Below, one piece after another: positions 28,216-37,973 of a DNA stretch of 64,000 nt. A program made the position numbers and the translations under genes. The notes under the pieces were generated by a model. It worked only from the letters and a program-made list of their open reading frames with translations, did no database searches and was not told the DNA's origin. Each line of letters opens with the position of its first letter. Position 1 is the first letter of the stretch. Origin of the DNA: Aeromonas enteropelogenes (GTDB lineage Bacteria; Pseudomonadota; Gammaproteobacteria; Enterobacterales; Aeromonadaceae); the NCBI RefSeq assembly GCF_000819845.1, contig NZ_CDCG01000043.1, forward strand, positions 32,659 to 96,658. Direction: 5' to 3'.

Positions 28216-28932
28216 CTAAACAGCCCGATTGAGCAACATCGACTTGATCTGACCGATGGCCTTGGTCGGATTCAAGCCTTTGGGACAGACGTTCACGCAG
28301 TTCATGATGCCGTGGCAGCGGAACACGCTGAAAGCGTCGTCCAGATTACCCAGTCGCTCGGTGGTCGCGGTGTCGCGGCTGTCTGCCAGCCAGCGGTAGG
28401 CTGCAAGCAACCCGGCCGGACCGATGAACTTGTCGGGATTCCACCAGAAGGAGGGGCAAGAGGTGGAGCAGCAGGCACAGAGTATGCACTCGTACAGGCC
28501 GTCCAGCTTGGCGCGCTCTTCGGGGGATTGCAGGTGCTCACGCACGGGCGGCAACTTGTCATCGTTGATGAGGAAGGGTTTGACCTTCTCCCACTGGGTG
28601 TAGAACTGGGTCATGTCGATCACCAGATCACGGATCACCGGCAGGCCGGGCAAGGGGCGGATGACCACCGTATTGCCCTTCTTCAGCAGATCGGAGAGCG
28701 GGGTGATGCAGGCAAGACCGTTCTTGCCATTCATGTTGATGCCATCAGATCCACAGACCCCTTCGCGGCAGGAGCGGCGGAAGGCGAGCGTGGGATCCAG
28801 CTCCTTGAGCTGGATCAGTGCATCGAGCACCATCATGTCGGAACCTTCAGGAATATCAAGACGATATTCCTTCATATGGGGGACGTTATCAACATCCGGA
28901 TTGTATCTGTAGACAGAGAAAGTGACGTTCAT
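28216..28932 (-). CDS. sdhB: Succinate dehydrogenase iron-sulfur subunit
   Basis: SdhB relays electrons from the flavin of SdhA to ubiquinone through three iron-sulfur clusters. All cluster ligands are visible in 238 residues: SCREGVCGSDG with a later Cys in GLAC for [2Fe-2S], CILCACCSTSC for [4Fe-4S], and CHGIMNCVNVCPKGLNP for [3Fe-4S]. The length equals the E. coli subunit. It follows sdhA after 17 bases. Confidence 0.97.
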   Translation of the reverse strand: MNVTFSVYRYNPDVDNVPHMKEYRLDIPEGSDMMVLDALIQLKELDPTLAFRRSCREGVCGSDGINMNGKNGLACITPLSDLLKKGNTVVIRPLPGLPVIRDLVIDMTQFYTQWEKVKPFLINDDKLPPVREHLQSPEERAKLDGLYECILCACCSTSCPSFWWNPDKFIGPAGLLAAYRWLADSRDTATTERLGNLDDAFSVFRCHGIMNCVNVCPKGLNPTKAIGQIKSMLLNRAV

Positions 28933-28949
28933 CTTGTTTGGCTCCGCAA

Positions 28950-30716
28950 TCAGTAAGTCCGCACCTTGGGTGGGAATGCCTCACGGGTTTTCGGAGACAT
29001 GTTGACAGCGCGACGGGTCATGGACTCGGTGTCCGGATGATAGAGGCTGTGGCACAGCCAGTTCTCATCGTCGCGATCCGGGAAGTCGAAGCGGCAGTGG
29101 GCGCCACGGCTCTCGGTACGGAAGTTGGCCGCCACCGCAGTGGCAAACGCCGTCTCCATCAGGTTGTCCAGCTCCAGGCACTCGATGCGCTGGGTGTTGA
29201 ACTCCCTGGAGGTGTCGTCCAGACGGGCTGACTTGAGGCGCTCGCGGATCACTTTCAGCTCGGCAAGGCCTTCGGCCATCGCCTCCCCTTCGCGGAACAC
29301 GGAGAAGTTGTTCTGCATGCAGCGCTGCAGGTCTTTGCGGATCTGTACCGGATCTTCGCCGCTGCGGGTATTTTCCCAGCGGTTGAAGCGGGCCAGGGCG
29401 GCATCGAGATCAGACTCGGACGCCTCGCGACCGTGCTCCATCTCGCCCAGGGTGTTGACCAGGTGCATGCCGGCGGCACGACCAAACACCACCAGATCCA
29501 GCAATGAGTTGCCACCCAGACGGTTGGCGCCGTGTACGGAGACGCAGGCAATTTCGCCTACCGCAAACAGACCGACTACCGGCACATCGTTGCCGTTCTT
29601 GTCCTGGGTCAGGCACTGGCCATTCACGTTGGTCGGCACGCCGCCCATCATGTAGTGGCAGGTCGGGATGATGGGGATCGGCTCCTTGACCGGATCCACG
29701 TGGGCGAAAGTGCGGGAGAGTTCGCAGATGCCTGGCAGACGGGATTCGAGCACGTCCTTGCCCAAGTGATCCAGCTTGAGCTTGATGTGCGGGCCCCAGG
29801 GACCGTCACAGCCACGGCCTTCGCGGATCTCGATCATGATGGAACGGGCCACCACGTCGCGACCGGCCAGATCCTTGGCGTTCGGTGCATAACGCTCCAT
29901 GAAGCGCTCGCCGTCCTTGTTCAGCAGATAGCCGCCTTCACCACGGCACCCTTCGGTCACCAGTACCCCTGCCCCGGCGATGCCGGTGGGGTGGAACTGC
30001 CACATCTCCATGTCCTGCACGCCGACTCCGGCACGCAGGGCCATGCCGACGCCGTCACCGGTATTGATGTGGGCGTTGGTGGTGGACTGGTAGATGCGAC
30101 CGGCGCCGCCGGTGGCCAGCACGGTGGCCTTGGCCTTGAAGTAGACGACCTCGCCACTCTCCATGTCGATGGCGGTACAACCCACCACGTGGCCGTCCTG
30201 GTTCTTCACCAGATCCAGCGCATACCACTCGGAGAAGACGGTGGTCTTGTTCTTGACGTTTTGTTGGTACAGGGTGTGCAGCAGGGCGTGGCCGGTACGG
30301 TCGGCAGCCGCCGCGGTACGGGCGGCCTGCTCGCCACCGAAATTCTTGGACTGACCACCAAACGGACGCTGGTAGACCCGGCCGTTGTCGAAGCGGGAGA
30401 AGGGCAGACCCATGTTCTCCAGCTCATAGATGGCTTCCGGGCCGGTCTTGCACATGTATTCGATCGCTTCCTGGTCACCGATATAGTCGGAACCCTTGAC
30501 GGTGTCATACATGTGCCACTGCCAGTTGTCGTCATGGGCATTGCCCAGGGCAACCGTGATCCCGCCCTGGGCGGAAACGGTGTGGGAACGGGTCGGGAAA
30601 ACCTTGGATAACAGAGCGCAGCTCTTGCCGGATTGGGCAATCTGCAGCGCGGCGCGCATGCCGGCACCACCGGCACCAATCACGACCGCATCAAATTCAC
30701 GAGTTGGAATAGTCAC
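28950..30716 (-). CDS. sdhA: Succinate dehydrogenase flavoprotein subunit
   Basis: SdhA oxidises succinate to fumarate with covalently bound FAD. The FAD-binding motif [14 protein letters not shown] lies at residues 11-24, the covalent flavin histidine is His45 in [10 protein letters not shown], and the substrate-loop arginine/histidine motifs HPTGI and RLGGNSL are present. I chose the GTG at 30716, which gives 588 residues, the same as E. coli, and starts just past the sdhD stop. A second in-frame GTG nine bases earlier would overlap sdhD. No strong Shine-Dalgarno distinguishes them; translation is probably coupled to sdhD. Confidence 0.95.
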   Translation of the reverse strand: MTIPTREFDAVVIGAGGAGMRAALQIAQSGKSCALLSKVFPTRSHTVSAQGGITVALGNAHDDNWQWHMYDTVKGSDYIGDQEAIEYMCKTGPEAIYELENMGLPFSRFDNGRVYQRPFGGQSKNFGGEQAARTAAAADRTGHALLHTLYQQNVKNKTTVFSEWYALDLVKNQDGHVVGCTAIDMESGEVVYFKAKATVLATGGAGRIYQSTTNAHINTGDGVGMALRAGVGVQDMEMWQFHPTGIAGAGVLVTEGCRGEGGYLLNKDGERFMERYAPNAKDLAGRDVVARSIMIEIREGRGCDGPWGPHIKLKLDHLGKDVLESRLPGICELSRTFAHVDPVKEPIPIIPTCHYMMGGVPTNVNGQCLTQDKNGNDVPVVGLFAVGEIACVSVHGANRLGGNSLLDLVVFGRAAGMHLVNTLGEMEHGREASESDLDAALARFNRWENTRSGEDPVQIRKDLQRCMQNNFSVFREGEAMAEGLAELKVIRERLKSARLDDTSREFNTQRIECLELDNLMETAFATAVAANFRTESRGAHCRFDFPDRDDENWLCHSLYHPDTESMTRRAVNMSPKTREAFPPKVRTY

Positions 30717-30717
30717 C

Positions 30718-31062
30718 TTACACACCCCACAGCACGACGAAACCCGTCATCAGATAGACAAACAGCACCACCACCAGCACGAATTGCAGCGCACCGCGCA
30801 GCCCCACTGGCTTGATATAGTCGGTCAGCACCTGCCACAGACCGATCCAGGCATGGATCAGCACACACAGCAGGGTCAACAGGGTGAAAACCTTGGTGAA
30901 GGTGTTGGCGAAAAAGCCGGTCCACACCTCGTAGGTAATGTCATTGAAGGCGACAAAGCCCACCAGGTAGAGGACATAACAGGTCATGATGAGGGCGGTG
31001 GCGCGGATCAGGATGTAATCGTGAACGCCGCTGCGCCCGAAGGTTGCAGAATTGGTTACCAT
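30718..31062 (-). CDS. sdhD: Succinate dehydrogenase membrane anchor, cytochrome b556 subunit D
   Basis: SdhD and SdhC bind haem b and ubiquinone and hold the enzyme in the inner membrane. The 114-residue protein has three membrane helices. The haem/quinone-region motif is seen in [18 protein letters not shown], where the histidine is the likely haem b ligand. The gene overlaps sdhC by seven bases and abuts sdhA, in the usual C-D-A-B order. Confidence 0.95.
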   Translation of the reverse strand: MVTNSATFGRSGVHDYILIRATALIMTCYVLYLVGFVAFNDITYEVWTGFFANTFTKVFTLLTLLCVLIHAWIGLWQVLTDYIKPVGLRGALQFVLVVVLFVYLMTGFVVLWGV

Positions 31063-31433
31063 ACCAGTACTCCCGCCAATAGTGCCAAAACCGCGGTGAT
31101 CACGAAGGCCACACGGGCGCTCTGATTACCGGATTCCAGCTCTTCCCAATAGCCCATATCCATGACCAGGTGACGCAGGCCGCCCACTATGTGGTATGCC
31201 AGCGCAGTCAGGATCCCCCACAGCACGAGCTTGACCAGGAAGTTGTCCGTGATGGCAACCACTGTTTCAAACCCTTCGGGAGAGGCGAGTGAAGTACCAA
31301 GCATCCACAGCAAGATGCCCAGTGCAACAAAGGTGATAACCCCTGATACACGGTGCAGGATGGATGCAATGGCAGTGACAGGAAAGCTGATCGTCTGTAG
31401 GTCGAGGTTGACCGGTCTCTGTTTATTTTTCAC
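31056..31433 (-). CDS. sdhC: Succinate dehydrogenase cytochrome b556 subunit C
   Basis: SdhC supplies haem ligand and quinone-site residues of complex II. The family motif RPVNLDLQ is followed by HRVSGVITF (the S and R line the quinone site), and the second helix carries [16 protein letters not shown] with the haem histidine. Three membrane helices are visible. I chose GTG at 31433 (125 residues), because the E. coli protein also starts only a few residues before this motif. Another in-frame GTG at 31460 would add nine residues. It is the first gene of the leftward TCA operon. Confidence 0.93.
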   Translation of the reverse strand: MKNKQRPVNLDLQTISFPVTAIASILHRVSGVITFVALGILLWMLGTSLASPEGFETVVAITDNFLVKLVLWGILTALAYHIVGGLRHLVMDMGYWEELESGNQSARVAFVITAVLALLAGVLVW

Positions 31434-31866
31434 GCTTGCCCACTCAGCTCCATTGAGCACGTTAGTTATTGTTTTAACTCACTCCTGAGGGCACGGGATG
31501 GTGATTGTTGGTTATTTGTTACCAAAACACTCTGAAAAAGCCAAAAATCGTGTTTTCGGTTTCACATCAGGCTTTGCCAAAGCGTTTCAAACACCAGCAG
31601 CCATGACCCACGTGGCGCAGTATATCGATGGGCTTAACCGAAGACAATCAAATAGCTACAAAGAAAACCAAAAGCGCAAACCGGATCGCATATTTAATTT
31701 AACAATTCCGTAATGGCCATTCAGCTAAATTGACATTGATAGGGAACTCTGTTTCAAATAAGGCGCTCCAGCCGGCCTTGGTACGGGTGACAACCTTTGC
31801 CAGCGTCATGAAAGTCGTAATAGAGTAGGACTGGAACCAAATTATAAAGAGCAAAGGAGACGTGCT
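31434..31866. other. Divergent sdhC-gltA regulatory region
   Basis: No real gene is seen in these 433 bases. The region is AT-richer than its surroundings and must hold the leftward sdh promoter and the rightward gltA promoter. I could not identify a CRP-type dyad (TGTGA-N6-TCACA). Confidence 0.6.
31730..31759 (+). promoter_or_regulatory. Candidate sigma-70 promoter of gltA
   Basis: TTGACA (31730-31735) and TCAAAT (31754-31759) are separated by 18 bases. The start codon follows about 107 bases later, giving a long leader. Confidence 0.5.
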
Positions 31867-33153
31867 ATGGCTGATAAGATAGCCACCCTACACCTGCCCG
31901 GAAAAGATCCGGTCGAATTGCCGATCCTCTCCGGCACAGTCGGTCCGGATGTGATTGATGTCAGAAAATTGGGTGCTCAAGGGTATTTCACCTTTGACCC
32001 CGGCTTTATGGCTACCGGTTCTTGCAAATCTGCCATTACCTACATTGACGGGGATCAGGGTGTCTTGCTGCACCGTGGTTTCCCCATTGCCCAGTTGGCC
32101 AAAGAGTCCAACTACCTCGAAGTCTGCTACATACTGCTGTACGGCGAAGCGCCCACCAAGGCCCAGTTCGCCGACTTCCAGCGTACCGTGACCCGCCATA
32201 CCATGGTGCACGAGCAGATCGCCTTCTTCTTCCGCGGCTTCCGTCGTGACTCCCACCCCATGGCCATCATGTGCGGTGTGGTCGGCGCCCTGTCCTCCTT
32301 CTATCACGATGCTCTCGACATCAACAACGAGCAGCACCGCGAGATCTGCGCCTTCCGTCTGCTCTCCAAGATGCCGACCCTGGCCGCCATGTGCTACAAG
32401 TACTCCATTGGCCAGCCGTTCATGCAGCCGCGCAATGCCCTCTCCTACGCCGGCAACTTCCTGCACATGATGTTTGGTGTGCCGACCGAGGAGTACAAGG
32501 TCAACCCCGTGGTCGAGCGCGCCATGGATCGCATCTTCACCCTGCACGCTGATCACGAGCAGAACGCCTCTACCTCCACCGTTCGTCTGGCTGGTTCCTC
32601 CGGTGCCAACCCGTTTGCCTGTATCGCGGCCGGTATCGCCTCCCTGTGGGGTCCGGCCCACGGTGGCGCCAACGAGGCCTGTCTCAAGATGCTCGAAGAG
32701 ATCGGCTCCGTGGATCGCATCCCCGAGTTCATTGCCAAGGCCAAAGACAAGAACGATCCGTTCCGTCTGATGGGCTTCGGTCACCGGGTCTACAAGAACC
32801 ACGACCCCCGTGCCACCGTGATGCGCGAGACCTGCCACGAGGTACTGACCGAGCTGCAGATCAAGGATCCGCTGCTGGACGTGGCCATGGAGCTGGAACG
32901 CATCGCGCTGTCCGACCCCTACTTCATCGAGAAGAAGCTCTACCCGAACGTGGACTTCTACTCCGGTATCATCATGAAGGCGATCGGCATCCCGATGAGC
33001 ATGTTCACCGTGATCTTCGCCATCTCCCGTACCATCGGCTGGATTGCCCACTGGAACGAGATGCACTCGGATGATGATCAGAAGATCGGTCGCCCGCGTC
33101 AGCTCTATACCGGTCATCCGCAGCGGGAATTCGTCCCCATCGACCAGCGTTAA
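31867..33153 (+). CDS. gltA: Citrate synthase (type II)
   Basis: GltA condenses oxaloacetate and acetyl-CoA to start the TCA cycle. The 428-residue length fits the hexameric, NADH-inhibited gram-negative type. Catalytic residues are visible: the first histidine in [11 protein letters not shown], the second in [13 protein letters not shown] and the aspartate in VDFYSGI. AAGGAG precedes the ATG by a normal distance. The gene is divergent from sdhCDAB-sucABCD, so this locus codes for half of the cycle. Confidence 0.97.
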   Translation: MADKIATLHLPGKDPVELPILSGTVGPDVIDVRKLGAQGYFTFDPGFMATGSCKSAITYIDGDQGVLLHRGFPIAQLAKESNYLEVCYILLYGEAPTKAQFADFQRTVTRHTMVHEQIAFFFRGFRRDSHPMAIMCGVVGALSSFYHDALDINNEQHREICAFRLLSKMPTLAAMCYKYSIGQPFMQPRNALSYAGNFLHMMFGVPTEEYKVNPVVERAMDRIFTLHADHEQNASTSTVRLAGSSGANPFACIAAGIASLWGPAHGGANEACLKMLEEIGSVDRIPEFIAKAKDKNDPFRLMGFGHRVYKNHDPRATVMRETCHEVLTELQIKDPLLDVAMELERIALSDPYFIEKKLYPNVDFYSGIIMKAIGIPMSMFTVIFAISRTIGWIAHWNEMHSDDDQKIGRPRQLYTGHPQREFVPIDQR

Positions 33154-33178
33154 GGCGCCCGTCGACACGGCTTGTTAC

Positions 33179-33204
33179 AAAGGCGGTCATTGACCGCCTT
33201 TTTG
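33179..33204 (+). terminator. gltA terminator
   Basis: The perfect 9-bp stem AAAGGCGGT/ACCGCCTTT (33179-33187, 33193-33201) with a five-base loop is followed by TTT and sits 25 bases past the stop. Confidence 0.9.
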
Positions 33205-33245
33205 TTTGCCGTTCTAATGCCCCTTTCGATTTGAAGGAGTCCGTC

Positions 33246-33572
33246 ATGAAACCCCTGTTCCTCGGTGCCACTGCCGCCCTGTTGCTCTCTGCCTGCCAGA
33301 GCGCCCCTGCCCCCTCCCAGGGCGAGACACTCTACGTCAACAGCCAGCTGGTGCACTGTGTCGGGGTCGGCCCGATGAAGTGCATGCAGGTGCGCAGCGA
33401 CGAGCAACAACCCTGGACCCTCTTCTATCAGCAAATTGAAGGATTCCAGTTCGAGCCGGGCTATCGCTACCAGCTCACCGTCAGCAAGGAGCGGCTCACC
33501 AATGTGCCGGCCGATGCCCCTTCCCTGCGCTATCAGCTGATCGAGGTGGTCAGCAAGGTAGCCAGCAAATAA
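33246..33572 (+). CDS. DUF4377-type lipoprotein
   Basis: The 108-residue product has a lipoprotein signal peptide with lipobox LLSAC (Cys17). The rest resembles the DUF4377 domain: a CVGVGPMKCMQVR stretch with two cysteines that may pair, followed by WTLFYQQIEGFQFEPGYRYQL. Such domains occur in envelope lipoproteins related to META/HslJ heat-inducible proteins; the function is unknown. I chose the ATG at 33246, with AAGGAG upstream; a TTG at 33231 in the same frame lies on the ribosome-binding site. The gene stands alone between two terminators. Confidence 0.8.
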   Translation: MKPLFLGATAALLLSACQSAPAPSQGETLYVNSQLVHCVGVGPMKCMQVRSDEQQPWTLFYQQIEGFQFEPGYRYQLTVSKERLTNVPADAPSLRYQLIEVVSKVASK

Positions 33573-33605
33573 GGATTGCAGGCAACGCTGGCGACCATCC
33601 GTGTA

Positions 33606-33641
33606 AAAAACGGGGAGGGTATCAAACCCCTCCCCGTTTTT
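33606..33641. terminator. Bidirectional terminator between the lipoprotein and GNAT genes
   Basis: AAAAACGGGGAGGG pairs with CCCTCCCCGTTTTT over 14 bp, with an eight-base loop. T-runs occur on both strands, and the two flanking genes converge here. Confidence 0.9.
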
Positions 33642-33666
33642 GTCTCCAAAAACCTGTCAGCAAGCC

Positions 33667-34140
33667 TTACCCGGGCAATGCGCCTTGTTTCTCCACATCC
33701 GCCTGTTTAATGACAAATCCCCGCTCGATCCCGGCCTTGAAGCCGAGCTTCTCGTAGAGCCGGTGAGCGCCTTCTCGCCCCTCCCCCGACAGCAGCATCA
33801 CCTTGTAGCAATCCTGCTCCCAGGCGATGGCCAGCGCCTGTTCAAGTACCCTCTGGCTCAGGCCACGGCGGCGAAAGCGGGCCGCCGTGATCACATGCTC
33901 TATGATGCCAAACGGCCTGGCCCCATTGGTCAGCGTCGGGACCATCCCCAGCTGGCAAGTGGCGGCCAGCTCCCCGTCCACCTCGGCCACGATGAGCCGC
34001 ACCCGGGGATCTGCCAACAGCGCCTCCAGGGCCGTGCGCGCTCCTTCGCCACTCAGGGGAGGATCGTGGGGACGCAGCTCCCGATAGAGATCCAGCAAGC
34101 CTGCCAGATCGTCCGTGGTACAGCCTCTGATGTTCACCAT
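33667..34140 (-). CDS. GNAT-family N-acetyltransferase
   Basis: The 157-residue protein shows the GNAT core: VRLIVAEVDGELAATCQLG (beta 2-4), the acetyl-CoA loop in FRRRGLSQRVLEQAL (about residues 86-100) and the C-terminal GAHRLYEKLGFKAG. The acceptor is unknown. I start at the ATG at 34140, which has AAGGAG seven to twelve bases upstream; the frame continues eleven codons further through that ribosome-binding site. Its terminator is shared with the convergent lipoprotein gene. Confidence 0.85.
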   Translation of the reverse strand: MVNIRGCTTDDLAGLLDLYRELRPHDPPLSGEGARTALEALLADPRVRLIVAEVDGELAATCQLGMVPTLTNGARPFGIIEHVITAARFRRRGLSQRVLEQALAIAWEQDCYKVMLLSGEGREGAHRLYEKLGFKAGIERGFVIKQADVEKQGALPG

Positions 34141-34239
34141 GCTCCAGCTCCTTTCCGGTAAGCGACAGGTCATGTCAGACAGCGCCCGTCATGCCCGCGC
34201 AAGCGTAACAGGGGAGATCGCCTACAAGGCGCGCCCGGA

Positions 34240-35085
34240 TCAGCGGCTCCTGACTGCCTGCAGCAATACCGACATGTCGGGAGCAAACTGGCGGGAGCGG
34301 ATCGCGTCACGAATATCGGCCTCACCGTAACGGCTGCCCGGATAGACCAGTACGCAGGCGGTGTCGCCGGGCTGAAGGAAGTGGGTCTCGCCAAACGGCG
34401 TATAGCGGGTGGCCCCTATGCTGATGAGCGCATGGGACGGGCGGCCTGCCTGGGCCAGCAACCCCTGGATATGCTCGGCCGGCCCCTCATCCTGCTGATG
34501 ATTGAACTTGTCGATGGCCCACTCCAGCAACTGGCCGTGGAAATAGCTGTAATCCACCGCCGCGCTGTCGATGCCATAAGCGTGCAGCTCGCCATCCCGC
34601 TCCAGATAGCAGGCTATGCGGTAGTCATCGAGCTCGCAGCCTGCCGCAAAACCGGAAAGGGGCAGCAGTCTGGCCGCCAGCCCCTTGCTCTCTGCTCCCC
34701 AGTTCTTCTTCTCGCTGATTTTTTTGGCGTTGGGGCGACGAATGGAGCAGTCGTTGTAGGCCCCAAAGGCGCGGGGATGGATCGCTACCACCTGATCTCC
34801 GGCGTACTCCAGCTCGCACCAGAGCGCCACTTCGGGCTCGATCTGCACCTTCTCGTCACCGGTGATCGCCGCCTGTGGCAGGAAGATGGCATCGCCGCTC
34901 AAGGGGAAGACCCCCAGCTGACCCGGATGGCCCGGCACATAGAAGGGGAACAGCGCCTTGGGTGCGCTGGTGTCGCACACCACCACGGCCACGAAATCCG
35001 AGGCCTCACCAGCCTGCTCCAGGTGACCGGCGAAGTTGCCCGCCACCCCCAATCCGATAAAGTTGTTCTGTGCTGTTATCTGCAT
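34240..35085 (-). CDS. DUF5718-like protein, possible fumarylacetoacetase-fold enzyme
   Basis: The 281-residue product begins MQITAQNNFIGLGVAGNFAGH after an AGGTGAAAG ribosome-binding site; the longer frame upstream is low-complexity and rejected. The conserved blocks VQIEPEVALWCEL (about residues 82-94), AYNDCSIRRPNAKKISEKK (about 108-126) and ISIGATRYT (about 232-240) recall the metal-binding E-x-E and N-D-x-S-R motifs of fumarylacetoacetate hydrolase-fold proteins. That similarity is my inference. The reaction is unknown. The gene is monocistronic, upstream and in the same direction as the GNAT gene. Confidence 0.7.
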   Translation of the reverse strand: MQITAQNNFIGLGVAGNFAGHLEQAGEASDFVAVVVCDTSAPKALFPFYVPGHPGQLGVFPLSGDAIFLPQAAITGDEKVQIEPEVALWCELEYAGDQVVAIHPRAFGAYNDCSIRRPNAKKISEKKNWGAESKGLAARLLPLSGFAAGCELDDYRIACYLERDGELHAYGIDSAAVDYSYFHGQLLEWAIDKFNHQQDEGPAEHIQGLLAQAGRPSHALISIGATRYTPFGETHFLQPGDTACVLVYPGSRYGEADIRDAIRSRQFAPDMSVLLQAVRSR

Positions 35086-35436
35086 TCTTTCACCTGCATA
35101 TGTCAACGCCGCACCACCGCCACACTCGGGTCGGCTACCGCCAAAGTGGCAGGGATTAAACCACAGGGCTCCGCCTGCGCCCAGCCTGCCGGCCCCATCC
35201 TGTGCGCCAGCGCGACTTTTTACGCCCGCATCCACTCCTTTGCCAAGAGATGCGCCTGCAGTGGCTCTCCAGCGCGCCATCCCCTTTCATTGACAAAACT
35301 CCGGATACTCTCATCGAAACAGGCTCCGTCACCGGAAACAGAGTGTTTCTGTATTCCATTCGCCAACCCCTTGGGCCGGTCGGCCAACTTTGCTAGGCTG
35401 CCTGTCATTCATGTTCAAATCGGCAGGAACCCCTTG

Positions 35437-36009
35437 ATGTCACAGGCACATTTTCAGGGCCGCTTTGAAGTCGAGTTCAAGTACCGACTGGCAGATAGCG
35501 ACGCCTTTCGCGCGGCGCTGGCGGCCCTCACCCCGCAGGTGATGGTGGAAGATAACCGGGAGCGGGACAGCTATTTCGATACGCCAGAGCACACCCTGGC
35601 CGCACAGGGCAAGAGCCTGGTGATCCGTACCATGCAGCCCTCCGGCATCCGCCTCTGGATAGTGAAAGGGCCCGAGCCGGATCGCTGCGAGGCAGTCAAC
35701 ATCCCCGACACCGACAAGGCCGTCAGCATGTTGTATACCCTGGGCTACCGGCAGGTGTTGAACATTGAAAAACGGCGCAGCATCTATTTTGTCGGCCCCT
35801 TCCACGTCACCCTGGATCATCTGGAAGGACTCGGCGACTTCGCCGAGCTGGCCATCATGACCGATGACGAGACCGCACTGCCCGAATATCGCCAGCAGCT
35901 GCAGGCGCTGGCGACACAACTCGGCCTCTCCCCTGCCCAGCTGGAACACAGCTCCTATCGCACATTGTGCGAACAAGTCACCACTCAACCGGAGAACACA
36001 TTGCCATGA
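35437..36009 (+). CDS. cyaB: Class IV adenylate cyclase (AC2), CYTH domain
   Basis: This 190-residue protein closely resembles CyaB of Aeromonas hydrophila, the founding class IV adenylate cyclase, which makes cAMP independently of the main class I enzyme. The family signature is at the N-terminus: HFQGRFEVEFKYR, with the E-x-E-x-K metal/phosphate motif at about residues 11-15. The CYTH tunnel is completed by YFDTPEHTLA, SLVIR, LWIVKGPE, EKRRSIYF and LDHLEGLGDFAELAI. I chose the ATG at 35437 because it reproduces the known N-terminus; the frame stays open far upstream without family content. Its stop overlaps the NUDIX start (ATGA). Confidence 0.93.
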   Translation: MSQAHFQGRFEVEFKYRLADSDAFRAALAALTPQVMVEDNRERDSYFDTPEHTLAAQGKSLVIRTMQPSGIRLWIVKGPEPDRCEAVNIPDTDKAVSMLYTLGYRQVLNIEKRRSIYFVGPFHVTLDHLEGLGDFAELAIMTDDETALPEYRQQLQALATQLGLSPAQLEHSSYRTLCEQVTTQPENTLP

Positions 36010-36398
36010 TCGACAAACTCGCCTGGTTGACCTTCAAGGAGGGTCAGCTACTTTGCGCCCGCTCCCACGGCAAATCCATCTACTACATCCCGGGCGGCAA
36101 GCGCGAACCGGGAGAGAGCGATGAAGCGGCGCTTGTTCGCGAAATTGAAGAGGAGCTGGCCGTCACCCTGCAGCCGGACACATTGCGCTTTGCCTGCGAG
36201 TTCAGTGCCCAGGCCGACGGCAAGCCGGCCGGGGTCGAAGTCAGGCTGCGCTGCTACACGGGAGAGGCCAAGGGCACCCCCACGGCGTCGGCCGAAATCG
36301 CCGAGCTGCGCTGGCTCGACAGCCGCCACCTCAATGAGGTCTCCCCCGTCTCCCGCCTGCTGTTTGCCTGGCTGGCCGAGCAACATTTGATCCGCTGA
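36006..36398 (+). CDS. NUDIX hydrolase coupled to cyaB
   Basis: The 130-residue protein carries the NUDIX box GKREPGESDEAALVREIEEEL at about residues 29-49, matching GX5EX7REUXEE. Such enzymes cleave nucleoside diphosphates linked to another moiety. The substrate is not evident. It is translationally coupled to cyaB, which suggests a joint role in nucleotide metabolism or house-cleaning; this is inference. The next gene starts 159 bases later. Confidence 0.88.
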   Translation: MIDKLAWLTFKEGQLLCARSHGKSIYYIPGGKREPGESDEAALVREIEEELAVTLQPDTLRFACEFSAQADGKPAGVEVRLRCYTGEAKGTPTASAEIAELRWLDSRHLNEVSPVSRLLFAWLAEQHLIR

Positions 36399-36557
36399 CA
36401 GCGTTTTGCCGCGCGCCAACGCCCGAGAATGGGCGACGCGACACAGACCCGGAAAATAGCACCAAGGCATGGCGCCGATGGCTGATGCCAAACGGCGCCT
36501 GTTATGGATATGACCCGACGCGAGCCTGCAGGCTTCCCCTTTTGACAAGGACGTCAC

Positions 36558-37064
36558 ATGAATATCGTTGAACTGGACAGCACGACAGGATCTGCCCCAG
36601 CCCTCATCACTTTGCTGCAAGATTGCGTGGCCAGCGGCGCCTCGGTGGGATTCCTGCCTCCCCTGAGCGAGGCACAGGGAGACGCCTATTGGCAAGGGGT
36701 TGAGGAGGAGCTGGCGGCAGGCAAGCGCAAGTTGTGGGTTGCCCTCGAGGAAGGCCAGCCGGTCGGCGCCATCCAGCTGGCACTTTGCGGCAAGGCGAAC
36801 GGCCGGCACAGGGCCGAGGTGGAAAAGCTGATGGTGCACACCCATGCCCGTGGCAAGGGCATCGGCCGCGCCCTGATGCACGCCATGGAACAAGGCGCTC
36901 GCGAGGCCAAGCGCAGTCTGCTGGTGCTCGATACCCGGGTCGGGGATGTGGCATCCCGCCTCTATCGCCAGCTGGGCTACCAGGAGGCGGGCCAGATCCC
37001 GGACTTTGCCCTCAGTGCCGACGGCAGCCTGGCGGCTACCCTCTTTTTCTACAAGTCGCTCTGA
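36558..37064 (+). CDS. GNAT-family N-acetyltransferase
   Basis: The 168-residue protein has the GNAT acetyl-CoA motif HARGKGIGRALMHAMEQ at about residues 94-110, with preceding strands KLWVALEEGQPVGAIQL and following LVLDTRVGDVASRLYRQLGYQ. It resembles small acetyltransferases annotated as acting on amines or aminoglycosides, but the acceptor is unknown. AAGGACG precedes the ATG. It converges with pdxY, whose stop is 45 bases away. Confidence 0.85.
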   Translation: MNIVELDSTTGSAPALITLLQDCVASGASVGFLPPLSEAQGDAYWQGVEEELAAGKRKLWVALEEGQPVGAIQLALCGKANGRHRAEVEKLMVHTHARGKGIGRALMHAMEQGAREAKRSLLVLDTRVGDVASRLYRQLGYQEAGQIPDFALSADGSLAATLFFYKSL

Positions 37065-37109
37065 CGACGCATTATCAGGTGCTGCCAACCCAATGGTTCC
37101 CCCCGCTCA

Positions 37110-37973
37110 TCATGACAGACGTTCGGCACGGGCTTGGATAACCGGCTCGGCAAAGGCGCCTTGCGCCGCAATGAGTTGCAACTCATAGGCATTGGCCCGC
37201 CAGGTCTCCTTAAGCACTCGATCCACCGCCGCATTGGTACGTTCAAAGGCACTCACCGCATCAAACCCTGCCTGCAGATTGGCCAGCATCAGGGCACTGA
37301 TAAGATCCCCGACCCCCACCGGCTGGCGGGCAAACTCATAGAGCGGACGGGCAATGAGGTAATCCCCCTCGGGAGTGGCCAGCAGCATCTCGAAGCGACC
37401 GGAGTCTTGGGCTGCCCGTCCCAGGTGCTTGACCAGCACCATGTTCACGCCCTGGGCCAGCAACCGATGGGCGGCGGCACGGGTCTGGGCCAGATCCGTC
37501 AGATGGGTGTCGCACAGGGTCTCCAGCTCCAACAGATTGGGGGCCATGATGTCGGCGACCGGCAATGCCTGTTCGGTGAGAAAACGGGTAACACCGGGGG
37601 CGACAATACATCCCTTCTCCGGATGGCCCATCACGGGATCGCAGAAATAGATGGCATTTGGATTGGCGGCTTTGACGGCCCGAACCACAGTCAGGATCTC
37701 ATCCCCCTGCTCGGCCGATCCCAGATAGCCGCTCAGCACAGCGTCGCAGCGGCTTAGCACCTCGATATTGCCAAGCCCCTCAATCAGGGCGCTGATATGG
37801 CCGGCAGGCATCGCCATCCCCTGCCACCCTTGGGCATATTGGGTGTGGTTGGAAAATTGCACCGTGTTGATGGGCCACACCTCCATGCCGAGACGACGCA
37901 TGGGAAACACGGCGGCGCTGTTGCCGGCACAGCCAAACACCACATGGGACTGGATTGAGAGAATGCGTTTCAT
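37110..37973 (-). CDS. pdxY: Pyridoxal kinase
   Basis: PdxY phosphorylates pyridoxal with ATP to pyridoxal phosphate in the salvage pathway. The product is 287 residues, as in E. coli. Family marks are [23 protein letters not shown] at the start, [31 protein letters not shown], and the ATP-site [15 protein letters not shown] with the catalytic aspartate. I chose the ATG at 37973; a start four codons earlier is possible. The gene stands alone; the 330 bases upstream show no gene. Confidence 0.93.
   Translation of the reverse strand: MKRILSIQSHVVFGCAGNSAAVFPMRRLGMEVWPINTVQFSNHTQYAQGWQGMAMPAGHISALIEGLGNIEVLSRCDAVLSGYLGSAEQGDEILTVVRAVKAANPNAIYFCDPVMGHPEKGCIVAPGVTRFLTEQALPVADIMAPNLLELETLCDTHLTDLAQTRAAAHRLLAQGVNMVLVKHLGRAAQDSGRFEMLLATPEGDYLIARPLYEFARQPVGVGDLISALMLANLQAGFDAVSAFERTNAAVDRVLKETWRANAYELQLIAAQGAFAEPVIQARAERLS

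Noticed and set aside
31498..31713. 71-codon frame between sdhC and gltA
   Set aside because: It fills the divergent promoter region, has a poor start and no family character.
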